From assembly GCA_029688905.1 (NCBI GenBank), contig JARULB010000001.1:558001-622000 (forward strand): a DNA stretch of 64,000 bases. The letters are read 5' to 3'. The stretch is from Balneolales bacterium ANBcel1 (GTDB taxonomy: Bacteria > Bacteroidota > Rhodothermia > Balneolales > Natronogracilivirgulaceae). Made by a program: the position numbers and the translations under genes. Positions 8,149 to 16,687 of this stretch are shown one piece after another; position 1 is the first letter of the stretch, and every line of letters starts with the position of its first letter. The notes beneath the pieces were generated by a model, which saw nothing but the letters and a program-made list of their open reading frames with translations, made no database searches and was not told the origin of the DNA.

Positions 8149-9684
8149 ATGCCCGGTCTGCCGGTTATGGAAAGAGAAAAATCCGCTGAAAACAAACCTG
8201 CAAACGGTCGCACTGGGCTGGTTTTTCCTCATCAGCTTTTTGAAAACTCTCCCCTCCCTGACCGCTGCGAAACTCTGTATCTGATTGAGGAGCACCTGTT
8301 TTTCAACCAGTACCCGTTTCACAAGCAAAAAATCGCATTTCATCGGGCTAGCATGAAAGCCTACGAAGCCTGGCTGCATCAAAACGGTTATCAGACGGTG
8401 TATGTGGAGGCAATGCAAGCACAGGCGGATATCCGGAAGCTGATCGCAAAACTGCACGGCCGGGGGGTGTCCCACATTGAATATATCGACCCTGTCGACC
8501 AGTGGCTGGAACAGAGAATACAGGAAAGTGCCGACAGGGCAGAAATTAGTCTGCGGAAACATGAAAGTCCGCTTTTTTATAATACCGAATCGGAAATTCG
8601 GGAGTATTTCGCAGGCAAAAAAAGAATGTACCAGACCAGTTTCTACAAGGACCAGCGGCTGAAGCGCAACATCCTCATGGACAAGGATGGAAAGCCGTCA
8701 GGTGGCAGCTGGACCTACGACGCCCTGAACCGTCTCAAATATCCGAAATCCAGGAAGCCGCCGGAAGTTTCGGCCCCTCCCTGTAATGATTTTTACCAGG
8801 AAGCGGCATCATACACGGAATCGTATTTCGGGGATAATTACGGATCTCTCTCCTCCAGCTTCCGTTACCCCTGCACCTTCGAGGAGAGTAAGACATGGTT
8901 GCAGAATTTCCTGCAGGAGCGGTTCAGAGAGTTCGGCCCCTACGAAGATGCGATCGTAGCAGACGAGGTTTTCCTGCATCACAGCGTGCTGAGTCCATTG
9001 CTGAATACAGGTCTGCTTCATCCGGAGTACGTGATAACCCAGGCTCTCGCTCATGCGGAGGAGCATTCCATCCCGGTTGAATCGCTGGAGGGATTCATTC
9101 GCCAGGTGATTGGCTGGAGAGAGTTTATCAGGGCGGTTTACCTGTTGAAGGGAACCGGGGAGCGAACGAGAAACTTCTGGGGCTTCCGGCGAAAAATTCC
9201 AAATTCGTTCTGGACCGGGAAAACGGGTATTGAGCCGCTGGACCTGACCATAGGAAAGGTCCAGTCCTACGGATATGCCCACCATATCGAGCGGTTGATG
9301 GTGATCGGCAGTTTCATGCTGCTCTGTGAGTTCGATCCCGATGAAGTCTACCGCTGGTTTATGGAGATGTTCGTGGATTCCTACGATTGGGTGATGGTGC
9401 CCAATGTCTACGGTATGAGCCAGTTTGCCGATGGCGGATTGATGGCCACCAAACCCTACATCAGCGGCAGCAATTACCTGATGAAGATGAGCAACTTCAG
9501 GAAAGGTGAATGGCAGAAAACCTGGGACGGACTCTTCTGGAGATTTCTACATGTACACCGTGATGTTTTTCAAGCCAATCCGAGGCTGAAGATGCTGGTG
9601 ACCACATTCGACAGAATGTCCCGCGAGAAACGCGATGCTCATCTTAAGAACGCGGAAGCGTATCTGCAATCATTGGATCAGTAA
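8149..9684 (+). CDS. Cryptochrome/photolyase of the FeS-BCP (PhrB-like) class, lacking cluster cysteines
   Basis: A 511-residue flavoprotein. The N-terminal alpha/beta antenna domain (LVFPHQLFENSPLP; LIEEHLFFNQYPFHKQKIAFHRASM) and the C-terminal FAD domain (GWREFIRAVYLLKG, AHHIERLMVIGSFMLL, DWVMVPNVYGMSQFADGG, KPYISGSNYLMKMS) match the iron-sulfur bacterial cryptochromes and photolyases, whose studied members repair (6-4) photoproducts. In those members the segment after KMS has a Cys-x-x-Cys and a further Cys that hold a [4Fe-4S] cluster with a Cys before the HHI motif. Here the segment reads SNFRKGEWQKTWDG and the upstream position (PLDLTIGKVQ) also lacks Cys, so a cluster is unlikely. It sits upstream of the retinal/rhodopsin genes in a light-related block. 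Its last codons overlap the convergent hydrolase by seven bases. Confidence 0.88.
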   Translation: MPGLPVMEREKSAENKPANGRTGLVFPHQLFENSPLPDRCETLYLIEEHLFFNQYPFHKQKIAFHRASMKAYEAWLHQNGYQTVYVEAMQAQADIRKLIAKLHGRGVSHIEYIDPVDQWLEQRIQESADRAEISLRKHESPLFYNTESEIREYFAGKKRMYQTSFYKDQRLKRNILMDKDGKPSGGSWTYDALNRLKYPKSRKPPEVSAPPCNDFYQEAASYTESYFGDNYGSLSSSFRYPCTFEESKTWLQNFLQERFREFGPYEDAIVADEVFLHHSVLSPLLNTGLLHPEYVITQALAHAEEHSIPVESLEGFIRQVIGWREFIRAVYLLKGTGERTRNFWGFRRKIPNSFWTGKTGIEPLDLTIGKVQSYGYAHHIERLMVIGSFMLLCEFDPDEVYRWFMEMFVDSYDWVMVPNVYGMSQFADGGLMATKPYISGSNYLMKMSNFRKGEWQKTWDGLFWRFLHVHRDVFQANPRLKMLVTTFDRMSREKRDAHLKNAEAYLQSLDQ

Positions 9685-10580
9685 CCTCCGGCGGATACCC
9701 CGGGTTTCCGAAAAAAGCTGTGCAGCGCCTCGGCGTATCGGTCATTATTCGGCAGATCGTTGTGTCCTCCTTCCGGAATTAAAACCTTGCGTTTTGAAGC
9801 AGAACCCGAAGCCTCGTAGAGTGCAGTTGCCATGCGGACGGGTGTAATCTCATCGCTCTCCCCGGCAATGATGAGCATGGGCGCACGGATACTCGCAACC
9901 CTTTGCATGTTGTCCTCCTGCGCCAAAACGGGATCGACATCAAACCTGATAAATGGTCTCAGTAAAAAGGGAACAAGTTTGCCGGTCCAGTCGGAAACAT
10001 TAGAGATCGGGCTCTCCAGTACATAGCCGCTGACCTGCTTCCGCTCCGCTAACCAGCCCGCCAGCAGGGAACCCATAGAATGGCCGTGAATAAAGATCGG
10101 ATACGCTTTTTTATGACGCATTCCATCGGTGGTATCAGTGACGGAATCACCGGTCACAGGCAAACGCTTATTCGCAGCAACCTCGAACGCGGCCAGGACA
10201 TCCTTTTTCAACCCCTCTACCGACGGCGTTCCACTGCTCATTCCATAGCCCCTGTAGTCAAGCAGCATAAGGTTCACACCCGCCCTTGCATAAGCTTCGA
10301 TTAGCGGCCGTGACTTCACCATTAGAAATCCGTTGCCACCCATATAGAGTACCGTGGCAGCGGCGTTCTCATGCTCCAGGAACCAGCTGTCGAGATGCTC
10401 TCCATCGCTGGTTATCAGGCTTTGTTCATGCAGTGTATATTCCGGCACATTAAAACGCTCGGGAGTGATGGTGCGGTGTGCATCGAAAGCACTCTCCTCC
10501 CTGATTTCGATGGTGTTGCAAGCCGACAGAAACACAGCCGCTATCACTGCGGCAACGGTGTACCAGTTGTTGTTTATCAT
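9678..10580 (-). CDS. Alpha/beta hydrolase, lipoprotein
   Basis: A 300-residue protein with lipoprotein signal ending at Cys21 (AAVFLSAC). The alpha/beta-hydrolase fold is complete: strand ATVLYMGGNGF with oxyanion-hole glycines, LMLLDYRGYGMSSGTPS, nucleophile elbow GHSMG (Ser168), acidic residue in IIAGESDEITP, and catalytic His in PEGGHNDLP. The wording is close to the ABHD17/Bem46-like group of serine hydrolases (dienelactone-hydrolase-like), whose substrates are often esters or thioesters. It is anchored in the envelope. Gene lies between the photolyase and the blh gene, same strand as blh with a 49-base gap, so the two could share a transcript. Confidence 0.88.
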   Translation of the reverse strand: MINNNWYTVAAVIAAVFLSACNTIEIREESAFDAHRTITPERFNVPEYTLHEQSLITSDGEHLDSWFLEHENAAATVLYMGGNGFLMVKSRPLIEAYARAGVNLMLLDYRGYGMSSGTPSVEGLKKDVLAAFEVAANKRLPVTGDSVTDTTDGMRHKKAYPIFIHGHSMGSLLAGWLAERKQVSGYVLESPISNVSDWTGKLVPFLLRPFIRFDVDPVLAQEDNMQRVASIRAPMLIIAGESDEITPVRMATALYEASGSASKRKVLIPEGGHNDLPNNDRYAEALHSFFRKPGVSAGGY

Positions 10581-10629
10581 AAGTGAGCAGGTTGTATTGT
10601 CAATGTGACGTCAAATGGTAAACGGTGTT

Positions 10630-11568
10630 TTATAAAACCGTGCCCGGCTCCTGCTGCCGGTACATCCGGTCAACGATCGCCATGTGCGGAAGTGTAAGTA
10701 CACTGATCAGGATAAGCATGAGGGCGACAAACCTGTCATCCATCGCAAAAACGTGGACCACCCCGACAAGTACGCCCAGAGCTATAAAAGAGATGAGTGT
10801 GTGGGGAGTCGCCGCTTTGTAAAACGCCGGAAGCGGCATGGCCACCTTGTGCCTGTGGAGATACCGCTGCATCTCCATGATGTGCCCTGTCGAGTGCCAT
10901 AGAGCAAAATAGACGGCAAATCCAACGATGGGGCCAGTCACAATAAAGACGACACCTACCAGCAGACTGTCATACAGGAAATGGCGTCTCCTCGCAAGCC
11001 GGCCGGTTGCGGCAGCGTACCCGAAAACAAGGGCGTATGCAGCAAAGAGCAGTGGAATAACCAGACCGGCCTCGGGAACAGCCGATGAAACAGACGCAGG
11101 CTCCAAACCTGTAGCTTGCGCGATAATCGCGAAACTGACACGGGTATCCGTAAAAACTATCAGTCCCACCACGAATAAACCACGCATGACATACCATAAG
11201 GAGTGGCGGGCTTCCGGTGAAAGAAAATCTTCCATGTCGGCCTGGCCAAAGTGGTAGACCGACATTATTAAAAAGAACATCAGCCCGGCAACCGGATGAA
11301 TCAGCCAGACGGCCACCACAATGAGCATCAGGCCCAGGTACAGGGCATTAAACCAGAACTTGCGGCGCCAGGAATCGCTCAACCGGAACATTTTCCCGGC
11401 GATGATGTGATCAATGGCACCGTGTGGGATCCCGACCACCACGACCGCGAGCAAAAGAATCCAGTAACTCCAGGCCAGGGCCGTTTCGGGGAACAGGATT
11501 TCGAACAAAATGGCAGCTAAGCTGACTGAAAGGGTCAGACGAACAGCCGACGGGGATGAATGCCTCAT
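10630..11568 (-). CDS. blh: Brp/Blh-family beta-carotene 15,15'-dioxygenase
   Basis: A 312-residue integral-membrane protein with about eight to ten helices. It cleaves beta-carotene at the central double bond to two retinal molecules, the chromophore for microbial rhodopsins. Four histidines fit the iron-ligand pattern known for Blh: His49 (GIPHGAIDH), His106 (SVYHFGQAD), His225 and His229 (ALWHSTGH). The 57-residue and 4-residue spacings equal those described for the marine Blh enzyme. It is divergent from the rhodopsin gene with about 300 bases between the starts. No carotenoid synthesis genes (crtB, crtI, crtY) are in the window, so beta-carotene must come from elsewhere on the genome. 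Confidence 0.93.
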   Translation of the reverse strand: MRHSSPSAVRLTLSVSLAAILFEILFPETALAWSYWILLLAVVVVGIPHGAIDHIIAGKMFRLSDSWRRKFWFNALYLGLMLIVVAVWLIHPVAGLMFFLIMSVYHFGQADMEDFLSPEARHSLWYVMRGLFVVGLIVFTDTRVSFAIIAQATGLEPASVSSAVPEAGLVIPLLFAAYALVFGYAAATGRLARRRHFLYDSLLVGVVFIVTGPIVGFAVYFALWHSTGHIMEMQRYLHRHKVAMPLPAFYKAATPHTLISFIALGVLVGVVHVFAMDDRFVALMLILISVLTLPHMAIVDRMYRQQEPGTVL

Positions 11569-11869
11569 GGAAATTTCAGGTGTGATGTGCCCGAAACAGT
11601 TGTACAGCTATTTCGAAGTCATCTATACCGAATTCACGCCAAAATCATTCCCGAATGCCTGGAATTATACTGCAGGGAACAGCGCCTTCACTCCTTGCCG
11701 GAAGAGGGTTTCTTTTTAAAAAAAAGGCCATGTCATTGCCGGGGAATTGAATGCAAAAAAACAGGCAACTGCCAAAAAAAAATTCATGTGGAAAACAAAC
11801 TTTTTCCCCAAATCCTCGGTTTTGGGGCTCATCCAGAAGATCCATAACCTTAACATATACGGAGTTTAC
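11569..11869. promoter_or_regulatory. Divergent blh/rhodopsin upstream region
   Basis: The 301 bases between the blh start and the rhodopsin start must hold both promoters. An open frame from 11747 runs into the rhodopsin, but its Lys-rich leader has no homology with rhodopsin N-termini. A GGAG at 11861-11864 in front of the ATG at 11870 marks the true start. I could not identify a convincing TAnnTTTG-type Bacteroidota promoter box by eye. Confidence 0.45.
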
Positions 11870-12733
11870 ATGGAAAATCTTTACTCGCTGGGTAATGCCA
11901 CCTTTGAAAACTACGTGGGCATTACTTCCGGCTATACCGAGATGGCTTACCAGATGTCGGCACATGTACTGACGGTTGGTTTTGCCATCATGCTTGCGGC
12001 ATTGCTTTACTTTGTGCTGACCATGAAGACCGTAGCTCCGAAATACCGGATATCATCCGTTCTTTCTGTAGTGGTGATGGTCTCCGCGTTTCTGTTGCTC
12101 ATGATTCAGCAGCAAAACTGGACCAATGCCTTTGTGTTCGACTCTGAAACCGGACGCTATTTTCTGGGATCGGAAACCGATCAGTTCAACAACGGGTACC
12201 GTTACCTTAACTGGCTTATTGATGTACCGATGCTGCTGTTCCAGATCCTTTTCGTCGTATCCCTGACGCGAAGTTCGTTCAGTTCAGTACGAAACCAGTT
12301 CTGGTTCTCCGGCACGCTGATGATTCTTACAGGCTATGTAGGCCAGTATTACGAGTACACCAACCCGACACTCTTCTTTATCTGGGGCTTTGTCTCCACA
12401 ATTTTCTTTGTACACATTCTTTATGTCATGAAAAATGTGATAACCGAAGGAAAAGAGGGTGCCCCGCCCAAAGTGCAGCGTTATCTGGGGATTATCTGGG
12501 GACTCTTTCTGTTTTCCTGGATGCTCTATCCCGGAGCGTATCTGATGCCCTATCTGTTCAGTATGGGGCTGGAACCCTCGCTGAACGAAGCCGCCGTCGT
12601 TGGCCGTCATATCACATACACGATCGCAGATGTCAGTTCCAAGGTTATCTACGGAATCCTGCTCACTCTCACGGCCCAGGAGATGAGTAAGGCTGATGGA
12701 TACGACTACGAGTCACTAACTACCACCAGTTAG
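11870..12733 (+). CDS. Sodium-pumping rhodopsin (NDQ motif, KR2-like)
   Basis: A 287-residue seven-helix retinal protein. Numbering from the ATG at 11870 (GGAG at 11861-11864), helix C carries Asn114, Asp118 and Gln125 (YLNWLIDVPMLLFQ), the NDQ triplet that defines light-driven sodium pumps; proton pumps have DTE or DTD here. Arg111 precedes it. Helix G has Asp254 and the Schiff-base Lys258 (IADVSSK). His32 (QMSAHVLT) matches the KR2 protomer-interface His30. KR2 has 280 residues and the same motifs at 112, 116, 123, 251 and 255. The protein exports Na+ in light at the inner membrane and needs retinal from the neighbouring Blh. An alternative frame start at 11747 would add 41 unlikely residues. 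Confidence 0.96.
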   Translation: MENLYSLGNATFENYVGITSGYTEMAYQMSAHVLTVGFAIMLAALLYFVLTMKTVAPKYRISSVLSVVVMVSAFLLLMIQQQNWTNAFVFDSETGRYFLGSETDQFNNGYRYLNWLIDVPMLLFQILFVVSLTRSSFSSVRNQFWFSGTLMILTGYVGQYYEYTNPTLFFIWGFVSTIFFVHILYVMKNVITEGKEGAPPKVQRYLGIIWGLFLFSWMLYPGAYLMPYLFSMGLEPSLNEAAVVGRHITYTIADVSSKVIYGILLTLTAQEMSKADGYDYESLTTTS

Positions 12734-12779
12734 GTTTTTCACCCTGTACGGGTGTTGAAACAGCATTAAGAGTAACATG

Positions 12780-12826
12780 TCCCGCGGAAAACCCCTGAGT
12801 TACGGTCTTCCGTGGGATTTTTTTTT
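12780..12826 (+). terminator. Intrinsic terminator downstream of rhodopsin gene
   Basis: A stem TCCCGCGGAA / TTCCGTGGGA with one G-T pair and an 18-base loop is followed directly by nine T residues, about 50 bases after the rhodopsin stop. A smaller CACCC/GGGTG hairpin at 12740-12754 precedes it. The rest of the gap to 13108 shows no gene. Confidence 0.8.
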
Positions 12827-13108
12827 GCCCGGATACTGTTGCCACAGGCGCTCATCGCCGACAAACTTCCTGGCGGAATCATAACTTTTTTGCCCGCGTA
12901 CTTTCACTGCACCCCGGTTCCCGCCACCAAACCCCGGCACAAACACCCGATCCGGGCTTGACCCATTGCCCCCTGTGGCCGGGCCACCTTTTACCTTGCA
13001 AGAGATTCTGCGAGATATGCTTGACAATGCATATAGTTTTCTGCAAGGTACAATAAGGACGAGTTATCATTTGAAGGTAAGAGAGGATCTCAAAAAATTA
13101 TTGGGGCT

Positions 13109-15056
13109 ATGAAACCATCCAAATGCATTACTGCCATATTTCTGATTATTCTCGTTTCAAGTTCACTATCACAGGCTGCCGGGGACACAGGGGAATTTGA
13201 AGTGTCCGGCATTTTGCATGATGCCAGGGAAGCCGCTCCCATTGTCAACAAACCGGTGGCCCTCTACCATGATTCCGGCGAACAGCTGGCGGCGGCAGCA
13301 ACTGACAGTGAAGGATCTTTTTCCCTGGTTTATGAGTATGAGGCCGTCTCTGCTGAACCGGGTGGCATCTCCGACATCCCGCCTGAATTTCGTCTGGGTT
13401 CATCTTATCCCAATCCCTTCAATCCCAAAACCACTTTCCCCCTTCGAGGCAACCGGTTCTTTGCAAGCCGACATTATACTCTACGACATTCTCGGACGGG
13501 AAGTCACCAGAACCTCTTCTGAATTCCAGGCGGGAAGGAATGAAATCCAGGTTACCCTTGGCAGTGGCCTGGCGCAGGGCCAGTACCTGCTGCATGTTCG
13601 GGCAAATGCGTTTTCAGAAACCCGGCCAATGACGTTTATCAGTACAGGCAGGGGCCAGAGCCACACTGCTATCAGGGTTGCTGCCGCCGGAACACCCTCC
13701 GGATCGGTCACCGGAAAAACAGATGGAACAAGTGACACATCACCAGAAGGTAGCGGAAAAATGCCCCTGGAAGATGACAATCTCCTGCTTGTAATCGAAG
13801 AGTGCGAACACTACCCGGGCAAAGAGCTGACTATCTCGGCCGGACTGGACCATGATGCCGGCACCATTGCACTCCCAAGAAAAAAAACATATTGGCAGGG
13901 CTGGATCAGCGGTCAGGGCAAAATGAGTATCGAAGGCGTAGCGGAGTTTACCTCAGAATTTTCGATGGATATCACCAATGCCGCGGTTAGTACCAATCCA
14001 TGGTTTGAAGAGCAAAAGAGCTTTGACGGCTGGGCAACCGCATACTATCAGAAACCTGGCTATACGTTTATTGACCCGGATTTAGCGCAATTCACACGTC
14101 ATTACGACGTCAAAACCCCCAGCAGGTCCGGTGAGATAGAGGGACGGTTACACTGGAGCGAGGTCTGGAGAGAACTGGATTCATACTGGGGTCTGAAGTA
14201 TGCTGATGTGCGTCCTGTCATCACCCATTGGGCCTGTCACCCCATAATTGGATGCACCGATCCAAAAGGCGACTGGGAGAGCTCCATTCTGGCCTTCGAT
14301 GGAGGGACTTTTTCACAGAATACGGTGGGATTCCCCTTCCAGGTAAGTGCAATGCCGCTTGACTTTATCATCGATGGTGACCGAATGCCGGTACAGCTGC
14401 CGGAAGAGTTCCACGAGGTCAGCGTGGATATCGAAAGCATACTGGATGCCGGTGATGTGCCGGAGCTATATCTGCCAATACTCTTGGAATTCGAGGATGA
14501 AAGTGTCGAGCTCTCCTACACGGTCGAGGGAAAGCTGTATCGTGTGCACTGGGAAACAGACGAAATGGAGCCCGGAAAAGTGATTGAAACCGATAAACAT
14601 ACCCGGAAAAAAATTGAACACGAAGTGGAAGATCCGGATGCCATGGACCCGATGGAACGATTCGAGCTGTTTCTGGACGCCCAGACAGAAATTGAAATGC
14701 TCACCAAAGGGCCCGAACCGGAGGCTACCCATCTGGAACTCTTCAGAGGCAAATTGAGAGCTAAAATATCCGATCATAAAGGTCCGTTTCGTGTCCTCAC
14801 TCCAACTGCTGTATACGGTGTAAGAGGAACCGACTTCCTGGTGGAGGTGCATGGAGACAGTGCTACGACGGTCATCGTTTTGGATGGCGAGGTCGAAGTC
14901 TCAAGCAGCGACGGATCGGGGACGGTGATATTGGAAGCATACGAAAAGACGGTGGTAAAAAAAGGCGATCATCCGAATGAACCTGAAACCATCGATGAGA
15001 TCCCGGCCATCCGAAGATGGTGGGAACAGGCTGATGTTTCTCACCGTTACAACTGA
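13109..15056 (+). pseudogene. Exported FecR-domain protein with internal YPNPFNP/Ig-like segment, frameshifted
   Basis: The gene starts at 13109 with a signal peptide (AIFLIILVSSSLSQA) and a short carboxypeptidase-regulatory-like domain, then reaches SSYPNPFNPKTTFP. At a run of five C (13438-13442) the frame breaks; removing one C joins it to the long downstream frame, restoring TTFPFEATGSLQADIILYDILGREV, the expected continuation of a FlgD-like sorting domain. The downstream frame then runs to 15056 and ends in a FecR-like domain (LRAKISDHKGPFRVLTPTAV, GVRGTDFLVEV, VIVLDGEVEVS). A sorting-type domain in the middle rather than at the C-terminus is unusual. A homopolymer miscall, a phase-variable switch or a true mutation would all look like this. 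About 648 residues if repaired. Function unknown. Confidence 0.75.
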
Positions 15057-15098
15057 TTAACGATTTTCAGCATTGAATCATAGTGAAATAGCCACCGC

Positions 15099-15161
15099 CA
15101 TGACTATCCAGAGGAGCATGGTCCTGATAGAAAATGCTCCTGCATCACTACTAAAGTCATG
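15099..15161. other. Nested stem-loop in intergenic DNA
   Basis: An outer 7-bp stem (CATGACT at 15099-15105 with AGTCATG at 15155-15161) encloses an 8-bp stem (AGGAGCAT at 15112-15119 with ATGCTCCT at 15134-15141). There is no T-tract. It lies between the frameshifted FecR gene and the small His/Cys protein gene, and could be a weak terminator or an RNA leader structure for the metal-uptake group. Confidence 0.35.
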
Positions 15162-15341
15162 AGCGCGGGAACACCCACCCGTAACCGTTTTGTTAAACGG
15201 CTCTCATGCGTTTTGCTGTCAGCCAACCACTTTTTGCCCGCTGATTTTATGAAAGAAAGTTGCACTTACTCTTTGATCCTCCGCGAAGATATTGTAATTT
15301 AGGAAGCGTAAACTGTCGGACTGTACCTCTTGCAAGGACGA

Positions 15342-15653
15342 ATGAACCGAACACCGGACACTCATAAAACGCTTCTCGCCGCTTTAGCGATTGCCTTCGC
15401 GTCAACGGCATCGGCCGTGCACGTACATGATATCATTACGTGCGTGCATTCTACTCCCGCGGTAGTCCAGAGTATGCACGACATCCATGATTGTGCTTTC
15501 TGCTGGATGGTCTATCAGAATGTCACGGTGGATAAGGTAGTTACCGTGACCCCGCTCACCGTTTGGGACACATTGCACCAGGAGCGTCCGACCGCCCCCG
15601 TCACTCCTTACTCCGCACACCGATACGGCCGGGCACCGCCTGCTTCCGCCTGA
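15342..15653 (+). CDS. Small exported His/Cys protein, probable metal-related
   Basis: The ATG at 15342 follows AAGGACG and gives 103 residues; an in-frame TTG at 15330 is less likely. Residues 9-25 form a signal peptide (LLAALAIAFASTASA). The mature part begins VHVHDIITCVH and contains MHDIHDCAFCWMVYQN, a cluster of histidines and cysteines suited to binding Zn or another soft metal. It resembles the small DUF2946-like periplasmic proteins that often accompany TonB receptors for metals, though I cannot place it firmly. It is followed, on the same strand, by a His-rich lipoprotein and a TonB receptor. Confidence 0.6.
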   Translation: MNRTPDTHKTLLAALAIAFASTASAVHVHDIITCVHSTPAVVQSMHDIHDCAFCWMVYQNVTVDKVVTVTPLTVWDTLHQERPTAPVTPYSAHRYGRAPPASA

Positions 15654-16145
15654 AACCGGTGATCCCGGCTCTGCTTTCCGGCTCCACCCGTAATCGGTGA
15701 ACTCATCCGGGCTGAAGTCTCGTGACACGTTCACATGCACTTCCTGCCCCGTATTTTCGGAATCCGCTGTAATCCCTCAACACCATTTCAGCCGGATTAT
15801 CTGTTCCACGGCTCCTGCAGTTTCCATTCCCCGATTATCGATGGTAAAGGCCGGAAACCTGCCGGTACATCGGGCTGCAACTGCCCCTGCCGACGGTAAC
15901 CGGAGACCCTGTTCGCAGCTGGTGACCGCTATTGGCTCGGCCGTTTTTTCATTCCGGATAATTCCGGATTGCAAAATCAATCCGGATGAAGCAGCCGATC
16001 ACAAACCGGTCTCACATGCCAAATCACGCTACAGAATATTGGGCATGCCGCTGTTACAGACGAAAAACACTAAAGCTGACACCGGCCGGCCCGACCCGAA
16101 TTTCAGAAGTAATCGTTGTAATCCTCATCATAAATAACGGATACC
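15654..16145. other. Intergenic stretch without convincing gene
   Basis: A 492-base gap. A plus-strand frame at 15697-16137 is open, but its translation is a mix of Ser, Arg, Cys and Pro without any fold signature or signal peptide and no ribosome site, so I do not call it. The upstream elements of the lipoprotein gene at 16146 should be here. Confidence 0.4.
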
Positions 16146-16607
16146 ATGACTCACAAGATTTCTCTCTCCACCCTGATTTTGACTTTAACGACAACATTAC
16201 TCTTGCTCAACGCCTGCAGTGACGGGCACGACCACCATTACGCTCCTATTGGTATCGTTCTGTCTGTCGACGGAGACATGCTCGCCTCCCAGGAACAGCA
16301 CACCATCACCTATGCCGACGGCGAAGCCATCTCCATCCCGGCCGGTGCTACCACCGAAACCATAACCGTGCAGTTTTTGTCGGACGACAGCACTCCTTTT
16401 ACCCCTGAGCATAGTGGCTATTCACTCCGATACGATATCGAAAACACCGACATCCTGGAGGTGGCTCATCCCGTGGACAATAACTCCTGGGCGCTTCGAT
16501 TGACCGGAAGCCAGGCCGGAACCACCACCATTCAGTTTGAATTGTGGCACGACGGGCATTCCGATTTCACATCGGCAGCATTTCAGGTGGCCGTTCACGA
16601 AGAATAG
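16146..16607 (+). CDS. His-rich lipoprotein, probable metal-uptake accessory
   Basis: A 153-residue lipoprotein: signal peptide ending LLLLNAC (Cys24), then SDGHDHHY right after the anchor, a likely metal-binding patch. The rest is an all-beta Ig-like sequence (IVLSVDGDMLASQEQ, SIPAGATTETITVQFLSDDSTPF, GTTTIQFELWHDGHSDFTSAAFQVAVHEE) with another HDGH. It is 80 bases upstream of the TonB receptor and probably co-transcribed. In Bacteroidota such lipoproteins often sit beside ZnuD-like receptors. Function inferred from position and histidines. Confidence 0.7.
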   Translation: MTHKISLSTLILTLTTTLLLLNACSDGHDHHYAPIGIVLSVDGDMLASQEQHTITYADGEAISIPAGATTETITVQFLSDDSTPFTPEHSGYSLRYDIENTDILEVAHPVDNNSWALRLTGSQAGTTTIQFELWHDGHSDFTSAAFQVAVHEE

Positions 16608-16687
16608 AAGTGGCAACATAGCAAAACAGCATTAACTCCCGCCCGGCAGATTTCATCCAAAAAACATAAGCATATATCATCCACTTC

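Noticed and set aside
11747-11869. Upstream extension of the rhodopsin frame by 41 residues
   Set aside because: The leader is Lys-rich and unlike rhodopsin N-termini; the ATG at 11870 has a GGAG and matches the KR2 length.
15697-16137. Plus-strand 146-residue frame in the gap before the His-rich lipoprotein
   Set aside because: No ribosome site, no signal peptide and a Ser/Arg/Cys/Pro-rich translation without fold signature.
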